Below, piece after piece: positions 1-8,594 of a DNA stretch of 62,370 bases (positions within the stretch are counted from its first letter, which is position 1; the number at the start of each line of letters is the position of its first letter). The position numbers were made by a program, and so were the translations under genes. The DNA comes from JBEBSD01 sp040394475. Lineage in GTDB: Bacteria; Bacteroidota; Bacteroidia; Cytophagales; Spirosomataceae. The notes beneath the pieces are model-generated. The model was not told the origin of the DNA. It ran no database searches and worked only from the letters and a program-made list of their open reading frames with translations. Location: contig JBEBSD010000034.1 in the NCBI GenBank assembly GCA_040394475.1, positions 1 to 62,370 of the forward strand. The letters are read 5' to 3'.

Positions 1-192
1 CCGACCAATCAAATATTGGGTGAACCTGGTGAACATAGGGGTCCGGGTGAATCCGTGGAACCGACCAATCAAATATTGGGTGAACCTGGTGAACATAGGG
101 GTCCGGGTGAATCCGGCGAATCGGCCAACCAAATACCCGTGGAACCGACCAACCAGATATTGGGCGAACCGACCAACCAGATATTGGGCGAA
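1..192 (+). repeat. In-frame tandem repeat inside the transposase linker
   Basis: Two near-identical 60-bp units (1-60, 61-120) each encode 20 residues beginning PTNQILGE. After a diverged stretch, two exact 24-bp units (145-168, 169-192) encode PTNQILGE again. All unit lengths are multiples of three, so copy number can change without breaking the reading frame. The array probably continues upstream of the window. Confidence 0.9.
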
Positions 193-420
193 CACGTAGG
201 TTCGCCCCTACGGGGGGTGGTACAATGGTTTAAAACGATGTCGACGAATGAATATATTCGTGGGGTTAAACAATTGGGTTGGCAATCATTCAACGGCAAA
301 TTATGGCAACGCAATTATTATGAACACATCGTTCGTGATGAACAATCCTACCAACGCATTTCCCGGTATATTGTCAATAATCCTGGAAACTGGAATAACG
401 ACAAATTGCATAAACAATAA
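1..420 (+). CDS. REP-associated tyrosine (Y1/IS200-like) transposase, 3' part
   Basis: The frame is open from the first base, so the start lies outside the window. The last ~75 residues (from VGSPLRGVVQWFK, through LWQRNYYEHIVRD, to SYQRISRYIVNNPGNW) match the C-terminal part of RAYT/Y1-type transposases, single-strand nucleases of the HUH class that act on hairpin DNA. The Tyr in the SYQRIS segment sits where the family places its catalytic Tyr. The N-terminal HUH half is not visible. In front of this domain lies a Pro/Gly-rich linker of repeated PTNQILGE and PGEHRGPGES units. Whether the full gene is intact cannot be judged here. Confidence 0.75.
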   Translation, partial: PTNQILGEPGEHRGPGESVEPTNQILGEPGEHRGPGESGESANQIPVEPTNQILGEPTNQILGEHVGSPLRGVVQWFKTMSTNEYIRGVKQLGWQSFNGKLWQRNYYEHIVRDEQSYQRISRYIVNNPGNWNNDKLHKQ

Positions 421-425
421 CAAAC

Positions 426-461
426 GGGATACAATATCCCCGCAGGCAACAATGGGTTGCC
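426..461. other. Two short hairpins just after the transposase gene
   Basis: Hairpin 1 is GGGATA-caa-TATCCC (426-440). Hairpin 2 is GGCAAC-aatgg-GTTGCC (445-461). Both lie between the transposase stop and the next gene. IS200/RAYT-type enzymes recognise hairpins at element ends, so this could be a 3' end structure; a weak terminator is the alternative, although no T-run follows. Confidence 0.4.
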
Positions 462-499
462 GATAATTATTTACCTGAAATACCAAATAAGTACGTACT

Positions 500-1456
500 A
501 TGAGCAATACAATTCAACTGGGAACAACAGATCTGGAGGTGACACCACTGGCATTTGGAGGCAATGTATTTGGCTGGACGCTTGATGAAGCTGCCTCCTT
601 CCGAATGCTGGATGCACTGACAGCAGCGGGTTTCAACTTTATTGATACGGCCGATACCTATTCAAAATGGGTCCCGGGCAATACCGGCGGAGAATCGGAA
701 ACGATTATCGGCAAATGGCTGAAGAAAACCGGAAAAAGGAAGGAAGTGGTGATCGCCACCAAACTGGGGGGCGACATGGGCAGCGGGAAGAAAGACCTGA
801 GTGCCGGTTACATGAAGCGGGCCGTCGAAGCCTCCTTAACCCGGTTGCAGACCGATTATATTGACTTGTACCAGTCGCACTACGACGATCCTGAAACTGC
901 GGTTTCCGAAACAATGACTGCTTTTAACGACCTTGTCCGGGAGGGAAAGGTACGACACATCGGTGCCTCCAACCTGAGTGCGGAACGGATCCGGTCGTCC
1001 AACCGGTTTGCAAGGGAAAATAACCTCGCGCCTTATCGCACATTACAGCCGTTATATAACCTTTACGACCGGGAGAAATTCGAAACAGAATATGCAGGAC
1101 TCGCCCTGGAAGAGCCCTTGGCAGTGCTTCCCTACTATGCCCTGGCCAGTGGTTTTCTTTCAGGCAAGTACCGCAGTGAGGCCGACCTAAGCAAAAGTCC
1201 CCGGGGAGAGGGCATCAGGAAATACCTGGATGCACGCGGAAAGAGGCTGTTGGCGGTGATGGATGAAGTCGCTGCGGCGCACGAGGTCCCCCTCTCCCGG
1301 ATAGCGATTGCCTGGCTGCTGCATAAACCGTCAATTGCTGCGCCGATTGCCAGCGCCACTAATGAAGCCCAATTGAACGACCTGGTCCAGGCTGTTTCCC
1401 TGAAGCTTTCAGCGGAGGAAGTTACCCGGCTTGATAATGCAGGGATTTTAGGGTAA
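500..1456 (+). CDS. Aldo/keto reductase
   Basis: This cytosolic NADPH-dependent carbonyl reductase has 318 residues, normal for the family. The catalytic tetrad is visible as Asp49 and Tyr54 (NFIDTADTYS), Lys88 (VIATKLGG) and His127 (YQSHYDD), and GASN follows in the barrel. The family reduces aldehydes and ketones or oxidises sugars; the substrate cannot be read from sequence. It converges on the DeoR regulator gene, with a hairpin between them, so it need not belong to the polyol-type operon. The start is the ATG at 500, 79 bp after the transposase stop. Confidence 0.93.
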   Translation: MSNTIQLGTTDLEVTPLAFGGNVFGWTLDEAASFRMLDALTAAGFNFIDTADTYSKWVPGNTGGESETIIGKWLKKTGKRKEVVIATKLGGDMGSGKKDLSAGYMKRAVEASLTRLQTDYIDLYQSHYDDPETAVSETMTAFNDLVREGKVRHIGASNLSAERIRSSNRFARENNLAPYRTLQPLYNLYDREKFETEYAGLALEEPLAVLPYYALASGFLSGKYRSEADLSKSPRGEGIRKYLDARGKRLLAVMDEVAAAHEVPLSRIAIAWLLHKPSIAAPIASATNEAQLNDLVQAVSLKLSAEEVTRLDNAGILG

Positions 1457-1466
1457 CGTAGCGATG

Positions 1467-1503
1467 GGCCCGGTCTGCTCTTTAAGAGGCAGTGGACCGG
1501 GCC
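1467..1503. terminator. Bidirectional hairpin between convergent genes
   Basis: A 9-bp stem GGCCCGGTC/GACCGGGCC (1467-1475 and 1495-1503) encloses a second short CTCTT/AAGAG pairing. It lies between the converging aldo/keto reductase and DeoR genes, where a shared terminator is expected. No strong T-run is present. Confidence 0.6.
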
Positions 1504-1525
1504 ATTCTCAAACCCTCCGCGTCAT

Positions 1526-2287
1526 TTACCCGATCAGTACCTGGATTCCCAGGTCTTCCAGCTCTGCAATCGCCTCTTTCGGAGCCTGAGCGTCTGTAAC
1601 TACGTATTGAACCTCTTCGAAACTGCAGATTTTGGCAATTCCCCGTTTCCCGAATTTGGTATGATCTGCCAGAATGGCTACAGATTGTGCCGTCCGGATC
1701 ATTTTTTGATTCAGTCCGGCTTCTGTCAGGTTGCTGATGGAGAATCCGAATTCCATATCGATGCCGTCGACGCCCAGAAACAAAACACCGCAGGAGAGGA
1801 GACTTAATGCATATTCGGCAAATGTGCCGGCGACCGAAGACGAATTCTCGCGCAGCAACCCTCCGAGTTGCAGCACTTCTACTTTAGAGCGGTCGGATAA
1901 TTCAAGGGCAACTTTCAGAGCAGGTGTAATGACGGTGAGCGGGCGTTTCGGGTGCAATTGCCGCGCCAGCTCGAATACCGTCGTTCCTGACCCGATCATG
2001 ATCGAATCATTCGTGCCGACCAGCTCAAGGGCTGCTTTCCCGATTTGCTCCTTTTCCGGCGCGTTGATAAACTGCTTTTCATTAATGGGCCGCTCCATGG
2101 CATAGGGGTTATGAAGCGACCCGCCCCCGTGCGTACGAAACAGCAGTTTTTTATCCTCCAGCATTTTGAGGTCTTTGCGAATCGTCACCCCGGAAACCAG
2201 CATCACGTCCGACAGTTCCTGGATACTAACCCGTCCCTTGCGCTGTAATTCCTGCAAAATGTACTGATGCCTTTCGGTGATGGTCAT
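1526..2287 (-). CDS. DeoR/GlpR-family sugar-metabolism repressor
   Basis: The protein has 253 residues from the ATG at 2287. That start was chosen because MTITERHQYILQEL is the usual DeoR N-terminus; an upstream in-frame ATG at 2314 adds nine atypical residues. A winged-helix HTH occupies residues ~5-57 (RVSIQELSDVMLVSGVTIRKDL), followed by the DeoR C-terminal sensor domain, which binds phosphorylated sugars in characterised members (GSGTTVFELA is the phosphate-loop region). It is divergent from the permease operon at 2555 and is its likely repressor, with a phosphosugar or phospho-polyol made by the two kinases as the plausible inducer. The AT-rich 267-bp divergent region shows no clear operator. 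Confidence 0.93.
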   Translation of the reverse strand: MTITERHQYILQELQRKGRVSIQELSDVMLVSGVTIRKDLKMLEDKKLLFRTHGGGSLHNPYAMERPINEKQFINAPEKEQIGKAALELVGTNDSIMIGSGTTVFELARQLHPKRPLTVITPALKVALELSDRSKVEVLQLGGLLRENSSSVAGTFAEYALSLLSCGVLFLGVDGIDMEFGFSISNLTEAGLNQKMIRTAQSVAILADHTKFGKRGIAKICSFEEVQYVVTDAQAPKEAIAELEDLGIQVLIG

Positions 2288-2554
2288 AGAAGGAATGAAA
2301 CAAATTTTAAGCAATTATAAGAGTATCGAAGGAATAATGAAAGTCCATCCGACAAAATGCCGCAGTAATGAGCAATTTTCGGACTTCCGGAGGTGTTAAA
2401 AATAGTTTAATAATATTAAATTTTATTTCATTTTTGTTTGGATATTGTTTGAGGAATCTTTTCATTTGTCCTGTATTTGCGGATTTAATGCTTTTTTTTA
2501 GCTGAATAATGCATTCCCGGCTTATCAGCAACCCCTAACCCCTTAACCTGAATC

Positions 2555-3802
2555 ATGATACAAACGGATAAAATCGGAATTCCCCGGCATCTTGCCTGGG
2601 GGTATCTCGGGATTCTCATCTTTATGATGGGCGATGGCGTCGAGCAGGGCTGGCTCAGTCCTTACCTGCTTGAAAACGGTATGACCATCCAGCAGTCTGC
2701 CTCCCTGTTTACCGTTTATGGCATCACCATTGCGATTTCTTCCTGGTTTTCAGGGGTCCTGGCCGAAACGTACAATCCGAAAATGACCATGGCGCTCGGA
2801 TTGCTGCTGTATGTCATAGGAACGATTGGTTTTGTCGGGATCGGGATGGAGCAGCTCCATTACCCGGTGATGCTGCTTACCTATGCGATCCGCGGGTTTG
2901 GCTATCCGTTATTTGCCTATTCCTTCCTGGTCTGGATTACGTACCGTACGGAGAAACACGAGCTGGGGCGCGCGGTGGGATGGTTCTGGTTTGTCTTTAC
3001 CGGCGGACTAAATGTTCTGGGGGCCTATTATTCGAGCTGGGCCATTGGGGCGATAGGCTATCAGAATACCCTTTGGAGTTCCATTTTCTGGGTGGGTATC
3101 GGCGGCGTTTTCGCGCTGGTGCTGAATCAGGACAGGTTCCGGACGGGAAAGCAGGCGACGGGGAATACCTCCAATAAAATTGCGGAATTGATAAAAGGAA
3201 TTACGATTGTCAAGAAGGAGCCTAAGGTAGGGATCGGTGGAATTGTCAGGGTCATCAACACCACTGCGCAATTTGCATTCCCGGTTTTTCTTCCCATGTA
3301 CATGGCCTCTCATGGCTTTTCAACGAAAGAATGGCTGCAGATCTGGGGGACTATTTTTACCAGCAACATCCTGTTTAATCTCCTGTTCGGTTTTGTGGGC
3401 GACCGGTTGGGCTGGCGGAATACGGTCATGTGGTTTGGCGGTGTCGGCTGCGCGGTTACGACCTTGTTGTTTTATTATTCGCCGGTTTGGTTTGATGGCA
3501 ATTACTGGATGGTGATGCTCAGCGGCGTTCTCTGGGGAGGGCTGCTCGCCGGTTACGTGCCCTTGTCGGCGCTGGTGCCTTCGTTGGTGAAAGAGGAAAA
3601 AGGCGCCGCCATTGCGATCCTGAACCTGGGAGCGGGACTGCCGGTGTTTATAGGTCCGGCCATTGTAGGGTTGTGCATCGGCTGGATCGGAAGTGAGGGG
3701 GTGGTTTGGGTTTTGTCGGGATTGTATGTGGTTAGTGCGATCCTGACCCGGTACATCACGTTACCGGAAGACGCTCCGCTGAAGGAGCCGGTTGCCGCCT
3801 GA
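2555..3802 (+). CDS. MFS polyol permease (RbtT/DalT/CsbX type)
   Basis: This 415-residue inner-membrane transporter has about 12 hydrophobic segments. The N-terminus (HLAWGYLGILIFMMGDGVEQ, then GWLSPYLLENG) is typical of the RbtT/DalT/CsbX group, which includes ribitol and arabinitol permeases and, from memory, Bacillus YoaB. It is the first gene of the operon running to 8342: the dehydrogenase starts 31 bp after its stop, and the kinases follow with overlaps or 2-bp gaps. The substrate is inferred to be a sugar alcohol or a related small polyhydroxy compound; an aldonic or hydroxy acid is also possible because the next gene is a hydroxyacid dehydrogenase. Confidence 0.9.
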   Translation: MIQTDKIGIPRHLAWGYLGILIFMMGDGVEQGWLSPYLLENGMTIQQSASLFTVYGITIAISSWFSGVLAETYNPKMTMALGLLLYVIGTIGFVGIGMEQLHYPVMLLTYAIRGFGYPLFAYSFLVWITYRTEKHELGRAVGWFWFVFTGGLNVLGAYYSSWAIGAIGYQNTLWSSIFWVGIGGVFALVLNQDRFRTGKQATGNTSNKIAELIKGITIVKKEPKVGIGGIVRVINTTAQFAFPVFLPMYMASHGFSTKEWLQIWGTIFTSNILFNLLFGFVGDRLGWRNTVMWFGGVGCAVTTLLFYYSPVWFDGNYWMVMLSGVLWGGLLAGYVPLSALVPSLVKEEKGAAIAILNLGAGLPVFIGPAIVGLCIGWIGSEGVVWVLSGLYVVSAILTRYITLPEDAPLKEPVAA

Positions 3803-3833
3803 TTGGTTTTATTTGTTAATTCATACAAGCATC

Positions 3834-4853
3834 ATGACACGTATTTTAATAACGGCCCCGTACTATGAAGCGGCGCTGGAAGAACTGAAAAACCTGTTTG
3901 GGGAAGTGATCTATAAACCCTGGAAAGCACACGGACAGGGGTATGCTCCGGAAGAGCTGAATGCGTTGCTCCGTACTACCGGCGCAACGGCTTTGATTAC
4001 TGAACACGATGAAGTAACCGCGGCCGTTATCCGTGCCCATCCCGGATTGAAATTCATAGGCGTGTGCCGGGGAACGCCTTCCAATGTGGCAGTGGACGTC
4101 GCGACGGAACTGGGAATCCCGGTTTTCAATACGCCGGCGCGTAATGCGCAGGCGGTCGCTGAAATGTTTATTGCGAACCTGATTACCTTCATGCGGAATA
4201 CGCTGGAAGGAATTGCATGGTTGGAAGGGGAACAATGGGAAGCAGGGGCCCATACTGCCTATCTGCAGTTTAAAGGGAATGAAATTGCGGGAAAGACCAT
4301 TGGAATGGTGGGCTTTGGGGCTACCGGTCAAACGATCGCCCATTTGCTCAGGCACTTCCCTGCAACAATCAAGTATTACGATCCCTATACGACGGTAGCC
4401 GGTGATGCCTTCGAAAAAGTGTCCCTGGAAAGGGTATTCGCAGAGAGTGACGTGGTGTCGGTTCATTTGCCGGTGACGCCCGATACTCAGGGGATGATCG
4501 GCGCAGAACTGATTGCACGCATGCAGCCCCACGCGATCTTCGTCAATACGGCGCGGGCAGCGGTTGTACAACGGGCGGCCTTACTGGAAGCTATCGAAAA
4601 AAAACGGATCCGCGGCGCCATATTGGATGTATTTGACCATGAGCCGCCGGATGAAACCGATTACAGGCTGATTCACCACCCGCGCGTGCTGGCAACCCCG
4701 CATATTGCCGGGGCTACTTTTGAAGTGGAAGACCATCATGCCGCTATTCTCAACAAAGCCCTGAAACAGGTGTTTCTGGAGGGAGTAACCACGGTGAAAC
4801 AGTGGGTTAACAAGGGTGTTGTTGTTCCTGATCTGATAAAACCTGCCTTATGA
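3834..4853 (+). CDS. D-isomer-specific 2-hydroxyacid dehydrogenase
   Basis: The protein has 339 residues from the ATG at 3834 (MTRILITAPYYE); a longer in-frame start at 3792 would overlap the permease gene. The Rossmann motif is GMVGFGATGQ. The catalytic Arg (NTARAA), Glu (FDHEPP) and His (ATPHIAGAT) of the family are all present, so it should be active as an NAD(P)-linked oxidoreductase interconverting 2-hydroxy and 2-oxo acids. Its stop overlaps the next kinase start as ATGA, which implies translational coupling. From memory, Bacillus yoaB-yoaC-yoaD combines the same three families (permease, kinase, hydroxyacid dehydrogenase). Confidence 0.92.
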   Translation: MTRILITAPYYEAALEELKNLFGEVIYKPWKAHGQGYAPEELNALLRTTGATALITEHDEVTAAVIRAHPGLKFIGVCRGTPSNVAVDVATELGIPVFNTPARNAQAVAEMFIANLITFMRNTLEGIAWLEGEQWEAGAHTAYLQFKGNEIAGKTIGMVGFGATGQTIAHLLRHFPATIKYYDPYTTVAGDAFEKVSLERVFAESDVVSVHLPVTPDTQGMIGAELIARMQPHAIFVNTARAAVVQRAALLEAIEKKRIRGAILDVFDHEPPDETDYRLIHHPRVLATPHIAGATFEVEDHHAAILNKALKQVFLEGVTTVKQWVNKGVVVPDLIKPAL

Positions 4854-6289
4854 GCTACCTGGTAATGGATATCGGTACCGGAAATGTACGCGTGGCGTTG
4901 ACCGATGCGCACGGGGAAGTCCTGGAAGTGGCCAGTGATACCATGCAGTATCACCTGGATGAGGCTTATCCGGATGCTGTCTTTTTCGAACCGGACGTAC
5001 TGTGGGAACAGCTGCTTGTGCTCTCTGAGACCGTGTTGGCCAGGGCAGACAGGCCCTTGGTCCTAGCGCTTACTACAACCAGCCAGCGGGAAGGAATCGT
5101 GGTGCTGGATAAGGAAGGGAAATCACTTATCGGAATGCCCAATATCGATCACCGGGGAAGGGAGTTTGACGGAATACTGACGGACAAGGACCGCGTGTAT
5201 CAATTGACCGGAAGGTATCCGACCTCGTTGTTCTCTGCCTATAAAGTAGTAGGGCTTCAGAAAAAACGCCCGGATGTGGGCAACCGGGTATCCGGCATGC
5301 TGAGCATCAGCGACTGGGCGATGTACCAGGCTTGCGGGGTCAAAGGGTATGAGCACTCTCAGGCGTCGGAGACCTTGTTGTACGATGTCGCCCGGAAATG
5401 CTGGTCGGAAGAGTTGTGCGGGTATTTTGGGCTGCCGATGGAGCTGCTTCCCGACTTGGTGTCTTCCGGAACAGTGCTGGGAGCTATTAAAGAAGAAGTA
5501 GCGGCACGGCTGGGGCTGCGGCCGGAAGTAAGCGCAGTAGTGGGAGGGGCCGATACGCAGCTGGCAGTGCTGAGCACGCTTCCTTCTCTCGAAGATGTCG
5601 TGATCATTTCGGGTACTACTACACCGGTGATTAAAACTGCCGCCTATTACATCACAGATGAAAAGCAGCGTACCTGGACCAACAGCCATACAGATCCGGA
5701 AGCCTTTATCCTGGAAACCAATGCGGGGGTAACCGGACTTAACTACCAGCGCTTGAAGACCATTTTTTATCCGAATGAAAGTTACGGGACAATGGAACAG
5801 GAAGTACTGGCCGTTTGTGCAAATGCTCCGCAGTGTTACGCTGCGCTGGGTTCATTGATGGCGGATGAAAAACGACCGTTGCTGAAAGGAGGGTTTGTGA
5901 TCGCCACGCCGGTGACGCACGCACTTACCCGCGGCCACTTTGTAATGGCCGTATTATGGGATATCGCTTGCAGTATCTATGAAAATTATAAAAGCCTGCA
6001 CGAAGTCGCCCCGCACACAGAATCGTATGTTTGGGTGTGCGGAGGCGGGATGCAAAGTGCGGTATTGCGGCAATTCCTGGCCAATTTGCTGGATAAAGAG
6101 ATCCGGATCCGGCCTAACTACAGCCAGGCTACGGTCTCGGGAGGGGCTTACATCTGTAACCAGGCTTTCGGTGAGACACAGGAAGCGAAAGAGGTACCCT
6201 TTACGAGCATTTTCCCATCCCCTGATTGGGACACCACTGGTTGGTATGCTGCCTGGCACCGGAACCGGGAAAGTTTTAAACGATTCTGA
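4850..6289 (+). CDS. FGGY-family carbohydrate kinase 1 (YoaC/LsrK-like)
   Basis: This 479-residue FGGY kinase has the N-terminal phosphate-binding motif MDIGTGNVRVAL and the catalytic Asp motif VVGGADTQLA. A glycine-rich adenosine-motif segment VCGGGMQS lies near residue 397. Overall it looks closer to YoaC/autoinducer-2-kinase-like FGGY proteins than to xylulokinase or glycerol kinase. It would phosphorylate a sugar or polyol with ATP in the cytosol. It overlaps the dehydrogenase stop by 4 bp and is followed after 2 bp by a second, different FGGY kinase. The substrate is unknown. Confidence 0.9.
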   Translation: MSYLVMDIGTGNVRVALTDAHGEVLEVASDTMQYHLDEAYPDAVFFEPDVLWEQLLVLSETVLARADRPLVLALTTTSQREGIVVLDKEGKSLIGMPNIDHRGREFDGILTDKDRVYQLTGRYPTSLFSAYKVVGLQKKRPDVGNRVSGMLSISDWAMYQACGVKGYEHSQASETLLYDVARKCWSEELCGYFGLPMELLPDLVSSGTVLGAIKEEVAARLGLRPEVSAVVGGADTQLAVLSTLPSLEDVVIISGTTTPVIKTAAYYITDEKQRTWTNSHTDPEAFILETNAGVTGLNYQRLKTIFYPNESYGTMEQEVLAVCANAPQCYAALGSLMADEKRPLLKGGFVIATPVTHALTRGHFVMAVLWDIACSIYENYKSLHEVAPHTESYVWVCGGGMQSAVLRQFLANLLDKEIRIRPNYSQATVSGGAYICNQAFGETQEAKEVPFTSIFPSPDWDTTGWYAAWHRNRESFKRF

Positions 6290-6291
6290 AA

Positions 6292-7713
6292 ATGGCAAAT
6301 TTTATAGGAATTGACATCGGGACACAAGGTGTACGGGTAATACTGGTGGATCAGAACGGAGTTGTCATGGGAAGTGAGGAGGAGAAATGGCCGCTGACTG
6401 AAGAAAGCCGAATCGAACAGGTGCCGGAAGAATGGTGGCAGGCCTGTCGACGGTGCCTGGGTGCTTTGCTGCAGAAACGGCCCGCGTCCGTCCGGGCGAT
6501 TTCGGTGACGGGCACTTCTGGTACGGTGATACCGCTGGATGCTGGGAACAACCCGCTTCACGCGGCGATTATGTACAGCGACCCCCGGCAGGAAAACGAG
6601 GGGCGCCGGTGCCGGGAAATAGCATTGGTTTCTAATCCCGGGGGGTATACGGCCTTTAACACGACCAGCGGATTGTCTAAAATGGTATGGTATGCGGAGC
6701 GTCATCCGGAACTGGCGGCCCGGATCAGTACCTGGATCCACGCAGCCGATTTTATAATCGGAAAACTGTCGGGCAACTACGGGATGACGGATTATACCAA
6801 CGCCCTGAAGTCAGGATATGACTGTAGCCGTAGTGAATGGCCCGCCTTTATGACCGAACAGCTTCCGATCCGGAAGGAATGGCTGCAAAAGGTGGTACCC
6901 TCAGGAACTCCTATCGGCACATTGATCCCCGAACTGGCGGCCTTATGGGGGCTCCCCTCCACGCAGGTTGTCGCAGGAATGACGGACGGCTGTGCCTCCC
7001 AGGTTGCTTCCGGTGCTGTTAACCCGGGCGACTGGAACACGACGATCGGAACGACGCTGGTGATAAAGGGAGTAACACACCGGGAAGTGAAAGACCCGTT
7101 GGGAAGAATCTACTGCCACCGGCATCCGCAGGGCTACTGGATGCCCGGCGGGGCCAGCAACACGGGAGCCGACTGGATAGCGGGGACCTTCGGCGCTGAC
7201 CTGTCGGCCCTTAATGCTGCCGCAGCAACGATGGTTCCAACCGGTTTCCTGGTGTATCCGCTTCAACAGCAGGGAGAACGGTTCCCTTTTATCAGTAAAC
7301 ACGCCCGTGGTTTTTCGGATCCCGGTATCACGACACCGGAGGAACTGTTTGCTGCGGGTATGGAAGGCGTTGCCTGTATCGAACGGCTGGCGTATGAGCT
7401 GATTGAGGAGTTGTCGGGGGAAGCGGTGAACACCATCTATACGGCCGGAGGGGGAAGTAACAGCGCTGCCTGGCTGAAAATCCGGGCGAATGTTTTGAAC
7501 AGGCGGGTCTGCAGGCCGGCAGCTACCTCCGGGGCAATGGGAGCGGCGATCATGGCGGCCTCCCGGGTATATTATCAATCCCTGCAGGAAGCGGCCACGG
7601 CCATGACCACCGTGACGGAAACAGTGGAGCCGGAAGCAGAGAAGGTAAAACAGTATGAGGTCCAGTATCAAAAATTTGTAAATGAATTAAAAATGAGGGG
7701 ATATTTGACCTGA
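6292..7713 (+). CDS. FGGY-family carbohydrate kinase 2 (pentulose/hexulose kinase type)
   Basis: This 473-residue protein has the FGGY signatures GIDIGTQGVRVIL at the N-terminus, GMTDGCASQ carrying the catalytic Asp, TIGTTLVIKG, and the nucleotide-binding segment TAGGGSNSAAW. It resembles COG1070 xylulokinase/ribulokinase-like enzymes. It is clearly diverged from kinase 1 (for example GTQGVR against GTGNVR), so the pair is not a recent duplication. It sits in the same operon, 2 bp after kinase 1. Two FGGY kinases side by side suggest either two substrates entering one pathway or two phosphorylation steps. Confidence 0.9.
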   Translation: MANFIGIDIGTQGVRVILVDQNGVVMGSEEEKWPLTEESRIEQVPEEWWQACRRCLGALLQKRPASVRAISVTGTSGTVIPLDAGNNPLHAAIMYSDPRQENEGRRCREIALVSNPGGYTAFNTTSGLSKMVWYAERHPELAARISTWIHAADFIIGKLSGNYGMTDYTNALKSGYDCSRSEWPAFMTEQLPIRKEWLQKVVPSGTPIGTLIPELAALWGLPSTQVVAGMTDGCASQVASGAVNPGDWNTTIGTTLVIKGVTHREVKDPLGRIYCHRHPQGYWMPGGASNTGADWIAGTFGADLSALNAAAATMVPTGFLVYPLQQQGERFPFISKHARGFSDPGITTPEELFAAGMEGVACIERLAYELIEELSGEAVNTIYTAGGGSNSAAWLKIRANVLNRRVCRPAATSGAMGAAIMAASRVYYQSLQEAATAMTTVTETVEPEAEKVKQYEVQYQKFVNELKMRGYLT

Positions 7714-7745
7714 AAAGGAGGAGTATCAACCGATAGCGCAAGCGT

Positions 7746-8342
7746 ATGCTAACCATTTATTTACTTCGCCATGGCGAAACAGTCTGGAATGCCGACGGGA
7801 ACCGCTATTGCGGTGCGACCGATGTGGAACTTACGGAGAAAGGATTGCTGCAGGCTGAGAACGCCCGGAAACTCCTGGCAGGGATTCCTTTTGATGCTAT
7901 CTGCAGTTCTACCTTGCAGCGGGCATTCCTTACGGCAAGTATTGCTTCAGGCGGTAAGGACGTCGTCCGTGACAAACGGATCATGGAAGCTGCCTTCGGG
8001 GAGTGGGAAGGGAAAACACGGGCGGAATTTATCCGTGCAGATCCGGCTTCGTGGGAGGAATGGCAGGCCGATCCCGGAATGACGCGGGCAGGCCGTACCG
8101 GCGAGACGGCCCTGGAGGTAGTAGCGCGCGTTGACCATTTTTTTAATGAAATGGGGCAATTATATCCGCAGGGAACCATTCTGGTGGTAGCCCACAATAC
8201 CGTTAACCGACTTTACCTGTGCCATAAACTGGGGATGCCGCTCCGGAATTACCGGCGGATTGTTCAGGAAAACTCCAGTATTACGCGATTTACGCTCGAC
8301 GACCAGGGGGAAATCGCGCTGCATCAGCTTAATTGCAGGTGA
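7746..8342 (+). CDS. Histidine phosphatase family protein (phosphoglycerate-mutase-like)
   Basis: This 198-residue enzyme carries the family signature YLLRHGETVWN with the phospho-accepting His, and a later conserved His in VVAHNTVNRL. The length and the RHGE context fit small cytosolic phosphatases of the CobC/GpmB/PhoE group rather than glycolytic mutase. It is 32 bp after kinase 2 and last in the operon, so it may dephosphorylate a pathway intermediate or side product. An AAAGGAGG stretch just after the kinase stop is too far (~28 nt) from this start to be a standard ribosome binding site. Confidence 0.88.
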   Translation: MLTIYLLRHGETVWNADGNRYCGATDVELTEKGLLQAENARKLLAGIPFDAICSSTLQRAFLTASIASGGKDVVRDKRIMEAAFGEWEGKTRAEFIRADPASWEEWQADPGMTRAGRTGETALEVVARVDHFFNEMGQLYPQGTILVVAHNTVNRLYLCHKLGMPLRNYRRIVQENSSITRFTLDDQGEIALHQLNCR

Positions 8343-8345
8343 AAA

Positions 8346-8594
8346 TAGGTGTTAGGTTTGAGGTATTAGGTATTAGGTGGGTGAGCGGAGTCGAACCCAG
8401 GAGTCGAAGCCGGCTATCGGCTATCGGCTATCAGCTTTCAGCATGTCTGTGGCAGCGGACACCGGATATGATGGGTGAGCGGAGTCGAACCCAGGAGTAG
8501 AACCCGGCTATCGGCTATCAGTTTTCAGCATGTCTGTGGCAGCGGACACCGGATATGATGGGTGAGCAAAGTCGAACCCAGGAGCCGAACCCGG
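8346..8594. repeat. Intergenic repeat island A (7-bp periodic and ~90-bp tandem units)
   Basis: The island begins with five imperfect heptads of the TAGGTGT/TAGGTAT type (8346-8380). Two long tandem units follow (8379-8472, 94 bp; 8473-8559, 87 bp) and a partial third (8560-8594). Each opens with GGGTGAGC, contains GAGTCGAACCCAGGAG, and holds CGGCTAT heptads (three exact copies at 8411-8431 in unit 1). The same GTGAGC/GTCGAACCCAGGA core occurs in reverse orientation in island B. No ORF is supported from 8343 to 8768; I see nothing further in 8595-8768. Confidence 0.85.

Noticed and set aside
3846..4571. Long minus-strand open frame of 241 codons inside the hydroxyacid dehydrogenase gene
   Set aside because: It is a shadow of a well-supported plus-strand gene and its text has no family resemblance.
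4850..7713. The two FGGY kinases as one recent duplication
   Set aside because: Their phosphate and catalytic motifs differ (GTGNVR/GGADTQ against GTQGVR/GMTDGC), and they align poorly outside the fold motifs.
8379..8594. tRNA-like text: the repeat core reads in reverse as CCTGGGTTCGACTC, like a T-arm
   Set aside because: The flanking bases do not form a 5-bp T-stem, and no acceptor, D or anticodon arm can be built around it. It is part of the repeat family.
8346..8594. CRISPR array
   Set aside because: Units are 87-94 bp with conserved 'spacers' and internal heptads; no short repeat with unique spacers and no cas genes.
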